Source: CAZAXU01 sp964489245
GTDB lineage: Bacteria; Bacteroidota; Bacteroidia; Flavobacteriales; Flavobacteriaceae
Assembly: GCA_964489245.1 (NCBI GenBank)
Contig: CAZAXU010000002.1
Coordinates: 26,588 to 90,587 of the forward strand
Reading direction: 5' to 3'
DNA length: 64,000 nucleotides
The notes beneath the pieces were generated by a model. It saw nothing but the letters and a program-made list of their open reading frames with translations. It searched no databases and was not told the origin of the DNA. The stretch's first letter is position 1; every line of letters starts with the position of its first letter. The position numbers and the translations under genes were made by a program. Of this stretch, positions 27,701 through 36,166 are shown in pieces.

Positions 27701-28293
27701 GAAATCATTTCTTCATAAATTTCATCTGTGATGGCATCCACTTTTTGAATTTCGTGCGAGGTTCTAAAACCGTCAAATATGTTTAAGAACGGAACTCTTG
27801 TATTTAGAGATGCCACTTGAGACAACAATGCAAAATCTTGCGCTTCTTGTACGGATCCTCCAAACAACATGGCAAAACCGGTTTGACGTGTTGCCATTAC
27901 GTCTGAATGGTCACCAAAAATTGACAGAGCATGCGTTGCCACTGTTCTGGCGGCAATATGAAATACTGTTGGCAATAATTCTCCTGCAATTTTATACATA
28001 TTCGGAATCATCAACAATAATCCTTGAGACGCTGTGAAAGTTGTTGTCAGTGCGCCACCTTGCAGTGAGCCGTGCACTGCACCTGAAGCCCCTCCTTCAC
28101 TTTGCATTTCAACCACTCTGGGTATTTCTCCCCATATATTTTTTTCTCCTTTCGCGCTGAGTGCTTCAGCATGTTCACCCATAGGAGAAGATGGTGTAAT
28201 CGGATAGATGGCACATACTTCATTGATCTTATGTGCTACTCTTGCTACCGCTTCATTTCCATCTCCTATAAATTTTGGAAACTTCTTGTTCAT
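24769..28293 (-). CDS. nifJ: Pyruvate:ferredoxin (flavodoxin) oxidoreductase
   Basis: This 1174-aa single-chain enzyme converts pyruvate and CoA to acetyl-CoA, CO2 and reduced ferredoxin or flavodoxin. In order it has the alpha-type domain (CAIYPITPSSPMGE near the N-terminus), a gamma-type domain around residues 425-620, two ferredoxin clusters (CTQCNKCVHICPHAA and CTGCNLCVAVCP), and the TPP-binding beta part with CPGCGETPY, FGGDGWAYDIGYGGLDH and later Cys. The length is normal. The upstream side abuts the scaffold gap, so the promoter cannot be judged. With korAB it supplies low-potential electrons under anoxic conditions. Confidence 0.96.
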   Translation of the reverse strand: MNKKFPKFIGDGNEAVARVAHKINEVCAIYPITPSSPMGEHAEALSAKGEKNIWGEIPRVVEMQSEGGASGAVHGSLQGGALTTTFTASQGLLLMIPNMYKIAGELLPTVFHIAARTVATHALSIFGDHSDVMATRQTGFAMLFGGSVQEAQDFALLSQVASLNTRVPFLNIFDGFRTSHEIQKVDAITDEIYEEMISEDAVLEHKLRALDPDRPKLRGSSQNPDVFFQNRERSNPYYDKVPGAVKEAFETFYKLTGRRYELYQYYGDANAEKMLIIMGSGMGAALETVKEMNKRGEKVGVLVVRLYRPFSVKDFIDAIPQSVKAIAVLDRTKESGSIGEPLYQDTINAFVEAGRTLPKIIGGRYGLSSKEFNPTHVKGIFDELGKTQSKNHFTVGIVDDVTFTSIDKDETFEVNNNTKNFMFFGLGSDGTVSANKNSIKIIGQTTDNYVQGYFVYDSKKAGARTVSHLRFGPEPIDSTYLIEEADFIAVHQFDFIQKFNFVKNVKKGGTFLLNSPFSKDEIWDHLPKEIQQEIIDRDVNLYVVDASRVAHKAKLGRRTNTVLQTCFFAISGILPKDEAIQKIKDAIVKSYSHKGDDVVQMNFNAVDTALEFLQKVDYPKQITSNRDLESIMHSNAPDFVKNVLGKIYAGEGDDLPVSAFEADGTFPTGTAKFEKSNIADFVPTWDDEDLCTQCNKCVHICPHAAIRSKIINVEALAEAPNDFRSVDIIGRYEGVDKYVLQVDPEHCTGCNLCVAVCPAESKTEPGFKAINMHPRMEVQPVEQKYWDYFVELPWYDRKKLKLGTVKNVQFLEPLFEYSGACPGCGETPYIKEVTQLYGDSSLIANATGCSSIYGGNLPTTPYTVNDKGQGPAWANSLFEDNAEYGLGMRLALTEKQKTAKTLLEHFKDVVGADLVEAILSNKEEDETQKEQQQINIQKVKDAIKNIDSPEAKRMKIMADYLRKKYIWIFGGDGWAYDIGYGGLDHAIASGEDINILVMDTEVYSNTGGQASKATPIGASAKFAIAGKEIPKKDIALQAVAYGNVYVAQIASGAKDQQALKAIKEAAEYEGPSIIIAYSHCIEHGYDMGDGANHQDLAVKSGYWPLFRYNPTKPVGKRFQLDSKAPSIPVSELIDKEARFARVKKATPERAQMLMEKLQAEIQSRWDRLELLSKL

Positions 28294-28298
28294 GTTAT

Positions 28299-28446
28299 TT
28301 TTATTTTAATTAATATTCTTTTNNNNNNNNNNNNNNNNNNNNNNNNNNNNNNNNNNNNNNNNNNNNNNNNNNNNNNNNNNNNNNNNNNNNNNNNNNNNNN
28401 NNNNNNNNNNNNNNNNNNNNNNTTTTATTTTAATTAATATTCTTTT
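28299..28446. other. 100-N scaffold gap between two identical 24-base flanks
   Basis: The Ns occupy 28323-28422. The 24 bases just before (28299-28322) and just after (28423-28446) are identical. This looks like two contigs that overlap and were joined with a default gap, so little or no sequence may be missing. The upstream region of nifJ lies here. No gene is visible between 28294 and 28615. Confidence 0.85.
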
Positions 28447-28554
28447 TTTTAAAACACACAAAGGTAAGAAACTAATCAGATGTGAACATGATTATTCACA
28501 TTAAATTGCAATATTTAACGTTAATTTTATGTAAATATTTGTTCGTCTCTCGGC

Positions 28555-28591
28555 ATAAAAAACCCGACACATTTGATGATGCATCGGGTTT
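28555..28591 (-). terminator. Terminator of the TonB receptor gene
   Basis: An 8-bp stem (AAACCCGA with TCGGGTTT) around a 16-base loop lies 25 bases after the stop, with a T-run on the minus strand. Confidence 0.7.
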
Positions 28592-28615
28592 AGTTTCCTA
28601 ATAAATTATATTCTG

Positions 28616-31438
28616 TTAGTTTCCGTAGGTCAACGAAACATAATACATACTTCCAATCAGTCCTGTTCCGGGAGCCGGCATATATTCCGTTCCCAACAAG
28701 TTGGTTCCTCCAATTTTTATTTTGGTTTTATACTTACTGAAGTTATAGTTTACTTGAGCATCCAAGACACTTCTTGCGGGCACCATGCCGTCTCCGAACG
28801 ATGCTTGCCATAAGAATTCCGTTTGATATTTATAGTCCACTTTAAAACCTAAGCTGCCTATCAGTTTATCATTTCCTAAGGATACTTTCACCCTGTGCTC
28901 CGGCGTATTAAATCCTGATCTAAAGTCAGGGTCTTTTGTCTTATCAAAATCCATCTTGGCATAGTCATAGATAAATCCTACCACAAAGTCGTTGAATTTA
29001 TAGTTTAAACCTACATCCAAACCATAGGATTTAACATCTTGATCTGCATTTAAATAAAGCTGAAAGGGTTTATATGAACCTGTTCCAATGGCATTCATGG
29101 CTGTTGCATCATACACGCTTCCTACGGCACCGGAAAGAGCCATTACTCTGGTTGACGAACCGAAATCTTTGTATTGATTATAATAAACACTAAAATCAAC
29201 GCCCAATTTCTTAACCGCTCCTCTATAACCAAGCTCTATAGTTTGAATTTGTTCCGGTTTCATTTTTTTTACTTTTGCTACTTTCAAATCTGCGGGATTG
29301 TGGGTTGTCGCAAATTTCATAAAGGAATTCAATGTGTAGGCATTTGTATAGGCATCTCTTCCGGTTATTTCAGCATCAAAATGAGTGCCTGTTCCGGGAT
29401 TTGTTGCTTGTACGGTTTCACGATATCTATCCCAATTATCTTCTGCGCCTCCCACCAAAGTGATTGGTCCGAGATTCAGACCAATGTATAAGGTTTGGGT
29501 TGTTGGGTTTCTAAATCCCGTTTGATATGAAACCCTAAAATTGTGCTCTTTGTTTTCTCCTGCAGAATAAACAGCAGATAGTCTCGGAGAAAAATTGCCA
29601 TCGAATTTTTTCTGCTTGTCATAACGCAAAGAAGTTGCTAATTTCAATCTACTATCCAACAGTTTTTTTGCCACTTGCACATAGGCTCCGGCTTCGTCAA
29701 TTGCTATAGGAGCCAGACCTTCATAGTCCGTAAAGATTGTTCCTTCGGAGTGTAAAGAGTATCTTCTCATGGAACCTCCCACCTGAATTTCGGCAAAATC
29801 TAATACATCTCTGAAATTATAGTTTGCTTCTACGTGTTTCAAACTGGTATGGTCTATAAATTTTGCTCCTGTTTTGAAATCAGGATCATTTCTGACTTCA
29901 GCTAAAGCGGTCTTAAACTTAGCTGAACCGGGTGAAAATCTAGGGGTTTTAGGCTGACCGTCAGTGCCAACAGGGCTGTTATCTGCAAAATCTCTTGCCA
30001 TGGCATGGGCTTCGGGCTCTGTGAAATGATGTCCGGGAGCCTGAGGCAATAAGCCCAAACGAGCTGCTGCATATACTTTTCCATAATCTGTAAACCAAGC
30101 AACATCTGAACGCCATTTTCTGTTGATATTCCATCCTGCAAATCTGGTATCATATGAATTTCCCGCATCTTCTCCCGTATAATAAGCTCGCACAAAGAAG
30201 TTTTTATTTTTCACTTCCAATTTATGTTGGTGAATGAAAATGCCGTCCAAAGAATATCTGTTTGCTCCTTGATACAGCGTTTTTCCATATCCGATTCTGG
30301 AGTTCCAAACAAATTCCAATGAGCCGGATTTTCCGGAAGGTCTGTAATGAAAAGCAATGTCTCCTTTCACGCTTTTGGCATCACTATCAACCAAATCCAT
30401 TTCGTCATATCCTGTTCTGGAAACTCTTATATCAGACAGGGCCCCTCCGGTTGCAGCACTAATAGGCAATGTTGTTGCAATCTCATCACCGTAAACATTC
30501 AATCCGTCATAAGAAGGGTTAGAAACTCTATTTCCGTATAGAGCTGCATTTGTCGGATTCATATCCATATCTCTCTTGTCAGCTGTCATCCAATCTGTTC
30601 CTTTTAAAAAAGAAAAATTGATTTTTGCAGCAGCAACATCGCCTCCCCATGCATGGCGAATGCCAACATCATAAAATTGATTTTGTCCGGCAAGCTTTTG
30701 TTTTGTCACACCTGTTTTTATATAGACACTCAAACCTTTATGTTTAAACGGGCTTTTGCTTCTCATATTCAGAATCCCGTTAAAAGCGTTTGCTCCATAT
30801 AATGCAGAGGATGCCCCGGGTAATATCTCAACGCTTTCCACGTCTAATTCATTCATCCCAATCAGATTTCCCAATGGAAAGTTCAAGGCAGGTGAGGTAT
30901 TATCCATATCATCTAAAAGTTGTACAAACCTTTCATTTGCAAAGGCAGCAAATCCTCTGGTGTTCACAGCTTGAAAAGTCAAACTATTGGTGTTCAACTG
31001 AACCCCTTTCAAATTTTCCAGTCCGTCATAGAAAGATGGTGCTGTTGTTCGTCTTATTTCTTTCAAACTCAGACGCTCAATACTCACCGGAGATTCTTTA
31101 ATTTTCTCTTGAGTTCTGGATGCCGTAACCACGACATCGTCTAGAAATTCATTGTTTTCTTTAAGTACAACACTTAGCTTTTTCGGAGTATCAAGCATAA
31201 CTTTTGCAGATGTGTATCCTAAATAAGTGATCTCCAGAGTTGCCGGAAATTTATCAACATGAATGCTAAAATATCCATTAAAGTCTGTCACAGTTCCTTT
31301 TTTTTCTCCTGCCACTTGCACGGCAGCTCCCGGAATAGGTTCTCCGTTCTGATTTTTGACACTTCCACTCACATTTTTCTCTTGTGCAAACAGAGAAAAA
31401 CTCAGTAGTGCAAATAATAAAAAAGTAAAATTTCTCAT
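28616..31438 (-). CDS. TonB-dependent outer-membrane receptor
   Basis: A 940-aa receptor. Residues 1-18 are a signal peptide. Residues 19-105 form a CarboxypepD_reg-like domain (GSVKNQNGEPIPGAAVQV, GTVTDFNGYFSI). A plug follows, with DDVVVTASRTQEKIKESPVS and GASSALYGANAFNGILN, and then a long 22-strand barrel. There is no SusD partner next to it, so it belongs to the CirA/BtuB-like receptors rather than the SusCD type. The imported ligand (siderophore, cobalamin, metal or other) cannot be told from sequence. Copper or heme supply to the nos system is possible but unsupported. Confidence 0.92.
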   Translation of the reverse strand: MRNFTFLLFALLSFSLFAQEKNVSGSVKNQNGEPIPGAAVQVAGEKKGTVTDFNGYFSIHVDKFPATLEITYLGYTSAKVMLDTPKKLSVVLKENNEFLDDVVVTASRTQEKIKESPVSIERLSLKEIRRTTAPSFYDGLENLKGVQLNTNSLTFQAVNTRGFAAFANERFVQLLDDMDNTSPALNFPLGNLIGMNELDVESVEILPGASSALYGANAFNGILNMRSKSPFKHKGLSVYIKTGVTKQKLAGQNQFYDVGIRHAWGGDVAAAKINFSFLKGTDWMTADKRDMDMNPTNAALYGNRVSNPSYDGLNVYGDEIATTLPISAATGGALSDIRVSRTGYDEMDLVDSDAKSVKGDIAFHYRPSGKSGSLEFVWNSRIGYGKTLYQGANRYSLDGIFIHQHKLEVKNKNFFVRAYYTGEDAGNSYDTRFAGWNINRKWRSDVAWFTDYGKVYAAARLGLLPQAPGHHFTEPEAHAMARDFADNSPVGTDGQPKTPRFSPGSAKFKTALAEVRNDPDFKTGAKFIDHTSLKHVEANYNFRDVLDFAEIQVGGSMRRYSLHSEGTIFTDYEGLAPIAIDEAGAYVQVAKKLLDSRLKLATSLRYDKQKKFDGNFSPRLSAVYSAGENKEHNFRVSYQTGFRNPTTQTLYIGLNLGPITLVGGAEDNWDRYRETVQATNPGTGTHFDAEITGRDAYTNAYTLNSFMKFATTHNPADLKVAKVKKMKPEQIQTIELGYRGAVKKLGVDFSVYYNQYKDFGSSTRVMALSGAVGSVYDATAMNAIGTGSYKPFQLYLNADQDVKSYGLDVGLNYKFNDFVVGFIYDYAKMDFDKTKDPDFRSGFNTPEHRVKVSLGNDKLIGSLGFKVDYKYQTEFLWQASFGDGMVPARSVLDAQVNYNFSKYKTKIKIGGTNLLGTEYMPAPGTGLIGSMYYVSLTYGN

Positions 31439-31661
31439 AGTTATTTTGATTTAGTTTTTGGTTATTCAATTTTCGGCTAAAGTAAAAAAAATATATTCGC
31501 TCTCATGCTAACACTGACAATTATCATATTTTACTTGTGTGTTTTTAGGATTTCATAAAAATTCATAGCTATTTAATGGAAATTCACAACACAATATCGA
31601 CTATTAGTCATTCTTTATTACCAATACCGATATAAAATTCCATCCTGACGACATTAAACGT

Positions 31662-31695
31662 TTGTATGATACTTCTGATTTATTTCTTACTTTTG
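31662..31695 (+). promoter_or_regulatory. Promoter of the histidine kinase operon
   Basis: TTG at 31662-31664 and TACTTTTG at 31688-31695 are 23 bases apart, within the Bacteroidota range. The start codon is 14 bases downstream. Confidence 0.65.
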
Positions 31696-31708
31696 AAAAA
31701 ATTATTTT

Positions 31709-33166
31709 ATGCGATTCACGACCACGTCTTTGCGTTCCAAGATTTTCTTGTCAATGATTCTGCTAACATTCATTGCATCTATAATGATATTGATTACTAC
31801 AGTCATGCAATATAGAGAAGAGGCTGAGGACTATCACAAAAAAAGATTGCTACGAAAGGAAATTGCCGTAAAATCACATATTAACAGCATTTTAGACGAG
31901 ACAACTTTTGAGGTGAACATCAAAAATATTCCTTATATTTTCAAGGAAAAAATTAATGAGATATCCAAGATTCATAAGATGCCGCTGAATCTCTATGATC
32001 TCAAAGGAAATTTATTGATTAGCTCAAGAGTATTTTTTGGAACCCAAACCCAAGATAGTCTTCAACATATTCCGGAAAATGTCATTGCAAAAATTGAACA
32101 TTCTCCGGAAAGAAGATTTGTTATCAAACACAGTGATTCAAAAATTGAATACCAATCTTCTTATTCCTACATATTGGACAAAAAATTCAAACCAATAGCC
32201 ATTTTAAACCTTCCTTATCTTGAGGATAACACCTTTTACAAGAAAGAATTAGAAGAATTTTTGGGAAACTTGGCTCGAATTTACTTTTTACTTTTTATTA
32301 TTTCAATCATAACAGCCTACATTCTTTCCAGATACATCACCAAATCTCTACACACCATCAGCAACGTGCTTGCACAAACGTCTTTTTCAAAAAAGAATCA
32401 GAAAATCAATATCAAAGATTCCAATGAGGAAATCAGTCAACTGGTTGTATCTTACAATGCAATGGTGGACAAATTGGAAGATAGTGCCAAAAAACTTGCT
32501 CAAAGCGAACGGGAACAAGCATGGCGAGAAATGGCAAGACAAGTGGCGCATGAGATTAAGAACCCGCTCACACCCATGCGTTTAAACATTCAAAGTTTCC
32601 AAAGAAAATTTGATCCAAGCGATATGCAAATCAAAGAAAAATTTGAAGCGTTTTCACAGACCCTAATTGAACAAATTGATTTGATGAGTAATATTGCCTC
32701 TGCTTTTTCAGATTTTGCAAAAATGCAAAAATCCAAAAGAGTCAAAGGCAATCTTGTGGAAGTCATTCAAAGCAGTATAAAGCTCTATGACCCCGCTCAA
32801 GTCAAATTCGAATTCGAACACGACGAAATCACTTATACTTTTGACAAAAACCAAATTCAGCGTGTTATCACAAACTTGATAAAAAATTCATTGCAAGCTG
32901 TTCCCGAAGGAAGAACGCCTGCTATTCTTATTCAAATTAAAGAAACTACTTTTAAAATATTTATCAAAGTACACGATAACGGTGAGGGAATCAGCAAAGA
33001 AAATGAACAACATATTTTTGAGCCTAAATTTACTACAAAAAGCGGGGGAATGGGACTTGGATTATCTATTGTCAAAAATATCGTTGAAAACCACAAAGGA
33101 AAAATATTTTTTAAAAATAATACCGGATTAGGTACAACTTTTACCATTGAATTTAATAAAAACTAA
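31709..33166 (+). CDS. Sensor histidine kinase (NtrY-like, HAMP)
   Basis: A 485-aa membrane kinase. A transmembrane helix at about residues 13-33 and another at about 190-212 flank a periplasmic sensor region. A HAMP linker follows (ITKSLHTISNVLAQ...EISQLVVSYNAMVDKLE). The phospho-acceptor box is QVAHEIKNPLTPMRLNIQ, similar to NtrY kinases, and the ATPase part has NLIKNSLQAV (N box), DNGEGI (G1) and GMGLGLSIVKNIVE (G2). No response regulator gene is in the window. It is followed by an enoyl-CoA hydratase gene 6 bp away, a pairing seen as simple co-transcription. The signal is unknown. Confidence 0.9.
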   Translation: MRFTTTSLRSKIFLSMILLTFIASIMILITTVMQYREEAEDYHKKRLLRKEIAVKSHINSILDETTFEVNIKNIPYIFKEKINEISKIHKMPLNLYDLKGNLLISSRVFFGTQTQDSLQHIPENVIAKIEHSPERRFVIKHSDSKIEYQSSYSYILDKKFKPIAILNLPYLEDNTFYKKELEEFLGNLARIYFLLFIISIITAYILSRYITKSLHTISNVLAQTSFSKKNQKINIKDSNEEISQLVVSYNAMVDKLEDSAKKLAQSEREQAWREMARQVAHEIKNPLTPMRLNIQSFQRKFDPSDMQIKEKFEAFSQTLIEQIDLMSNIASAFSDFAKMQKSKRVKGNLVEVIQSSIKLYDPAQVKFEFEHDEITYTFDKNQIQRVITNLIKNSLQAVPEGRTPAILIQIKETTFKIFIKVHDNGEGISKENEQHIFEPKFTTKSGGMGLGLSIVKNIVENHKGKIFFKNNTGLGTTFTIEFNKN

Positions 33167-33172
33167 AATCAA

Positions 33173-33949
33173 ATGAACTATCAAAACTTATTAACCGAAA
33201 TAGATGGGAACATTGGCACCATCACCATCAATCGTCCCAAACAGCTCAATGCACTCAACAAAGAAACTATCGAAGAATTGCATACTGCTTTCAAGCGATT
33301 TGATCAAGATGATAAAGTGCGTGTTATCATCATAACCGGAGCCGGCACTAAAGCTTTTGTTGCCGGAGCCGATATCAAAGAATTTATGAATTTTAATGAA
33401 GAAGAAGGAGAATCCTTAGCTCGTGAAGGGCAAAAATTATTATTTGATTTTGTAGAAAATTTGGAGACCCCTGTCATTGCTGCCATTAATGGATTTGCTC
33501 TTGGAGGCGGATTGGAGCTGGCATTGGCATCGCATATCAGAATTGCTTCTGAAAATGCCAAAATGGGATTGCCTGAAGTTTCTCTCGGTGTTATTCCGGG
33601 CTATGGCGGCACACAAAGATTAGCACAAATTATCGGAAAAGGACGCGCCATGGAAATGATTCTTACCACTAACATGAAAGATGCCCAATCGGCTGGAGAA
33701 ATTGGTTTGGTTTCTGAAGTGGTCCCCATTGAAAACCTAATGGATTCTGCCATAAAAATAGCACAAAAAATACTAAAAAATTCTCCAAAAGCCATCTCAC
33801 TTGCCATGACAAGCCTTAACAGTGGCTACTATAAAAAAGGATTTCAAAGCGAAATAGAATTATTTGGAAAAGCCTTTGGAACAAAAGACTTTAAAGAAGG
33901 AACAACCGCCTTTGTTGAAAGAAGAAAAGCTAATTTTACCGGAAAATAA
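33173..33949 (+). CDS. Enoyl-CoA hydratase
   Basis: A 258-aa crotonase-fold enzyme that adds water to 2-enoyl-CoA in fatty-acid oxidation or related pathways. The oxyanion-hole motifs AGADIKEF and GFALGGGLELALA are present, and both catalytic Glu positions are kept (GGGLE and GLPEVSLGVIPGYGGTQRL), which supports true hydratase activity. No beta-oxidation partner is adjacent. It shares a transcript with the upstream sensor kinase (6-bp gap) and ends at a hairpin. Confidence 0.92.
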   Translation: MNYQNLLTEIDGNIGTITINRPKQLNALNKETIEELHTAFKRFDQDDKVRVIIITGAGTKAFVAGADIKEFMNFNEEEGESLAREGQKLLFDFVENLETPVIAAINGFALGGGLELALASHIRIASENAKMGLPEVSLGVIPGYGGTQRLAQIIGKGRAMEMILTTNMKDAQSAGEIGLVSEVVPIENLMDSAIKIAQKILKNSPKAISLAMTSLNSGYYKKGFQSEIELFGKAFGTKDFKEGTTAFVERRKANFTGK

Positions 33950-33951
33950 AA

Positions 33952-33978
33952 AAGAGGAGTATGATACTCCTCTTCTTA
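33952..33978 (+). terminator. Hairpin after the enoyl-CoA hydratase gene
   Basis: A 10-bp stem (AAGAGGAGTA with TACTCCTCTT, loop TGA) follows the stop immediately. The T-tract is short, so efficiency is uncertain. Confidence 0.6.
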
Positions 33979-34007
33979 TATTCTACATCCTAGCTCTTAA
34001 TATTTTG

Positions 34008-34874
34008 TTAGTTAAGATTTTCAAATTCTTCAGCTGTAATCTCACCTGAATTAATTTTTCTTAACTCTTCTACTTTACTGAGGATAAAGTTATCAATTTC
34101 TTCACTTATATAGGCCGGTCTTGCCGTAGGTCTCAGAGCTCCGGGCAAAACATATCGATTATAATAATAGAAAAAATATCTATCAAAACTAGTTGCTGAT
34201 AAATTATATGCTGCCAAATACCATCCCAAACGAGTGGCAGAACGTCTTTGCGGGGGGGTGCCGTGATGTCTGGGATTAGATGTTTGATTATCACCTATGG
34301 AATGTGCAAAATTAAACCCCGGTCCAGCTTGATTCCATGAAGCTCCATAGCCTCGTCTCATATAATAGCCTGCATAGCCATCTGCCTCCAACTCTTGAGC
34401 TCTGGCGGTATTCTCATGAACGGATGGCACTCCGGGAAAATGATATTGTACTTGATGACCGTATTCATGAGCCAGCACCATAACCGGAACTATTTGCCCA
34501 TAACGCAAAGCATTCCGATATAATGTTTCTCCGAAATAAATCTTTCTGTTTGAATATGAAATTGCATTGTTTGTGCTTTGTCTACTTGTCCGATCGTGGA
34601 CAAACCTTAATCGAACTTTCGGGACACCAAACGTATTGGAAATCCGAGTCGATTGTGAATACATCAGATTCGTTTGAGTGTTGTTAATAATGTGAGTGTT
34701 GAGATAGGCATTCACTCCCCAATATCTATCTACATAACTACATTCTTTTTCAAATTTTCCGTCTTCAACCAAAGTTGATTGATCGTTTGCAAGGCTTTCT
34801 GTTTCTTTTTTACAGCTTGTAAAATTTAATCCTATCAGTACTGACAGAATTACTACTAAAAATACTTTTTTCAT
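34008..34874 (-). CDS. Zinc metalloprotease lipoprotein
   Basis: A 288-aa lipoprotein. The lipobox is FTSC with Cys21. The protease motif AHEYGHQVQY has His136, Glu137 and His140, and a third ligand Glu probably comes from ELEADGYAGYY (about residue 163). This arrangement fits the neutral zinc metallopeptidase family related to YpfJ. Other conserved elements are the QPG/GxSIGDxQ-like segment near residue 190. The substrate is unknown and the gene stands alone, followed by a shared hairpin with the hydratase gene. Confidence 0.88.
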   Translation of the reverse strand: MKKVFLVVILSVLIGLNFTSCKKETESLANDQSTLVEDGKFEKECSYVDRYWGVNAYLNTHIINNTQTNLMYSQSTRISNTFGVPKVRLRFVHDRTSRQSTNNAISYSNRKIYFGETLYRNALRYGQIVPVMVLAHEYGHQVQYHFPGVPSVHENTARAQELEADGYAGYYMRRGYGASWNQAGPGFNFAHSIGDNQTSNPRHHGTPPQRRSATRLGWYLAAYNLSATSFDRYFFYYYNRYVLPGALRPTARPAYISEEIDNFILSKVEELRKINSGEITAEEFENLN

Positions 34875-35104
34875 AATATTTGTGTTTTAAATTAAAATTA
34901 GTATCATATGAACGCAATTGCTGATGATATATTGCATAAATGGTGGAAATCTTGACAAATTCGCAATTTTTAACATTTCCGTATATTAAAAAAAATAAAA
35001 GCAATGCCACTTTCCTTATGTGTTTATTGAAAAATACCAAAATATTTTAATCATGGGAGTGGCATGATTTCTATTACAAAAAGTGTCATCTAAACTTTTG
35101 GTAT

Positions 35105-35138
35105 AAAAAATACCCGATGGTAAGCATCGGGTATTTTT
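35105..35138 (-). terminator. Terminator of the groES operon
   Basis: A strong stem (AAATACCCGATG with CATCGGGTATTT, loop of 5) with T-rich flanks on both strands lies about 20 bases after the groES stop. Confidence 0.85.
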
Positions 35139-35158
35139 AATTTTTTGATATGATTTTT

Positions 35159-35446
35159 CTAAATACTATCCACCTCGGAAATTTTTGCCAAGATATCCGC
35201 ATAAGGCAAAATCAAATATTCTTTACCATCTAATTCTACTTTATTTCCTGAAAATTTTTTATACATCACCACATCGCCGGGATTTACGGATGGTTTTTCT
35301 ATATTTCCCAAGGCCACCACTCTTGCCAATGATGGTTTTTCTTGTGCAGAATCAGGAATGATGATTCCTGAAGCCGTTTTGTTCTCTGTGAACTCGTCTG
35401 TTAGTTCTAACAGTACATTTTCATTTAATGGTTGTAATTCTCTCAT
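35159..35446 (-). CDS. groES: Co-chaperonin GroES-like protein
   Basis: A 95-aa protein with the GroES pattern: the N-terminal PLNENVLLELTDEFTENKTASGIIIPDSAQEKPSLARVVALG region including the mobile loop, and GDVVMYKKFSGNKVELDGKEYLILPYADILAKI. It normally caps GroEL, but no groEL gene is beside it. It follows the thioredoxin/glutaredoxin fusion gene by 22 bp. It may be a second, stand-alone copy in addition to a groESL operon elsewhere in the genome. That would need the rest of the genome. Confidence 0.85.
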   Translation of the reverse strand: MRELQPLNENVLLELTDEFTENKTASGIIIPDSAQEKPSLARVVALGNIEKPSVNPGDVVMYKKFSGNKVELDGKEYLILPYADILAKISEVDSI

Positions 35447-35468
35447 AATATTATGTTTTATTTATTTT

Positions 35469-36035
35469 TTATTCGGTTTCTATATTCAGTAGTTTACTCA
35501 ATTTTTGTGTATCAAATCCCACTATAATTTGTCCATTTATCTCTGTCTGCGGCACACCACGTTGTCCGCTTTTTCTTGCCATTTCCCGGGCTGCTTCAAT
35601 ATTCTCCGCAACATTGATATCTGTATATCTAATGCCATGCTTGTTAAAATATTGTTTTAATTTATTGCAATATGTGCAGCTTGGTGTGGAATAAACCGTA
35701 ACTTTTTTTTGTTTTTTCCCATTTGATGTTGTGAGAGACACTGTTTCTTCTCTGATAATTTTTTCATAAAAAAGCGAAGACTGACATCCCTTGACAATAT
35801 TGCTTATCCTATCTTCCAACACCAAAAAGGTCGGAACTGTATGAACATCAAACTTCTGATGCACATCTTTCACCCGATTAACATCGACCAAAAAAATATT
35901 TACATCATCAATTTTGCCTAGATTTCCATAAGCGCAATCAGAATTTTTTGTTCCCGACTTGTAAATCAGAATAAAATTTTTCTCACCTGCGTCACGCATC
36001 AAATTCTTATATGAATCTACCTCTTTAAAATTCAT
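35469..36035 (-). CDS. Thioredoxin-like and glutaredoxin fusion protein
   Basis: A 188-aa protein with two redox folds. Residues 1-105 are thioredoxin-like but lack a CxxC; a single Cys lies in SDCAYG, as in monothiol YtxJ/BSH-like proteins, with the cis-Pro region DVHTVPTFLVL. Residues about 110-188 are a glutaredoxin domain with the dithiol site STPSCTYCNKLK and GQRGVPQTEINGQ. The cytoplasmic function is probably thiol exchange; partners are unknown. The ATG at 36035 is used because the codon opening the longer frame is TTG. It is in one operon with groES. Confidence 0.82.
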   Translation of the reverse strand: MNFKEVDSYKNLMRDAGEKNFILIYKSGTKNSDCAYGNLGKIDDVNIFLVDVNRVKDVHQKFDVHTVPTFLVLEDRISNIVKGCQSSLFYEKIIREETVSLTTSNGKKQKKVTVYSTPSCTYCNKLKQYFNKHGIRYTDINVAENIEAAREMARKSGQRGVPQTEINGQIIVGFDTQKLSKLLNIETE

Positions 36036-36114
36036 CTGAAATCTCAATTTTTGAAAAGCAAATTTACAATAAATATGCCAGATATATTTTTATTTATTTT
36101 ATGCCAAAATGACA

Positions 36115-36122
36115 TATCTTTG
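36115..36122 (+). promoter_or_regulatory. Candidate -7 element for the pseudouridine synthase gene
   Basis: TATCTTTG is an exact TAnnTTTG match 45 bases before the start codon. No TTG stands at the usual -33 distance. Confidence 0.5.
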
Positions 36123-36166
36123 CAATTATAAATAAACCTTATATGCTTATATAAAACGCGCGATAT

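Noticed and set aside
28299..28446. Identical 24-mers as target-site duplication of an insertion element
   Set aside because: The intervening bases are exactly 100 Ns, so this is a scaffolding feature; no transposase is visible.
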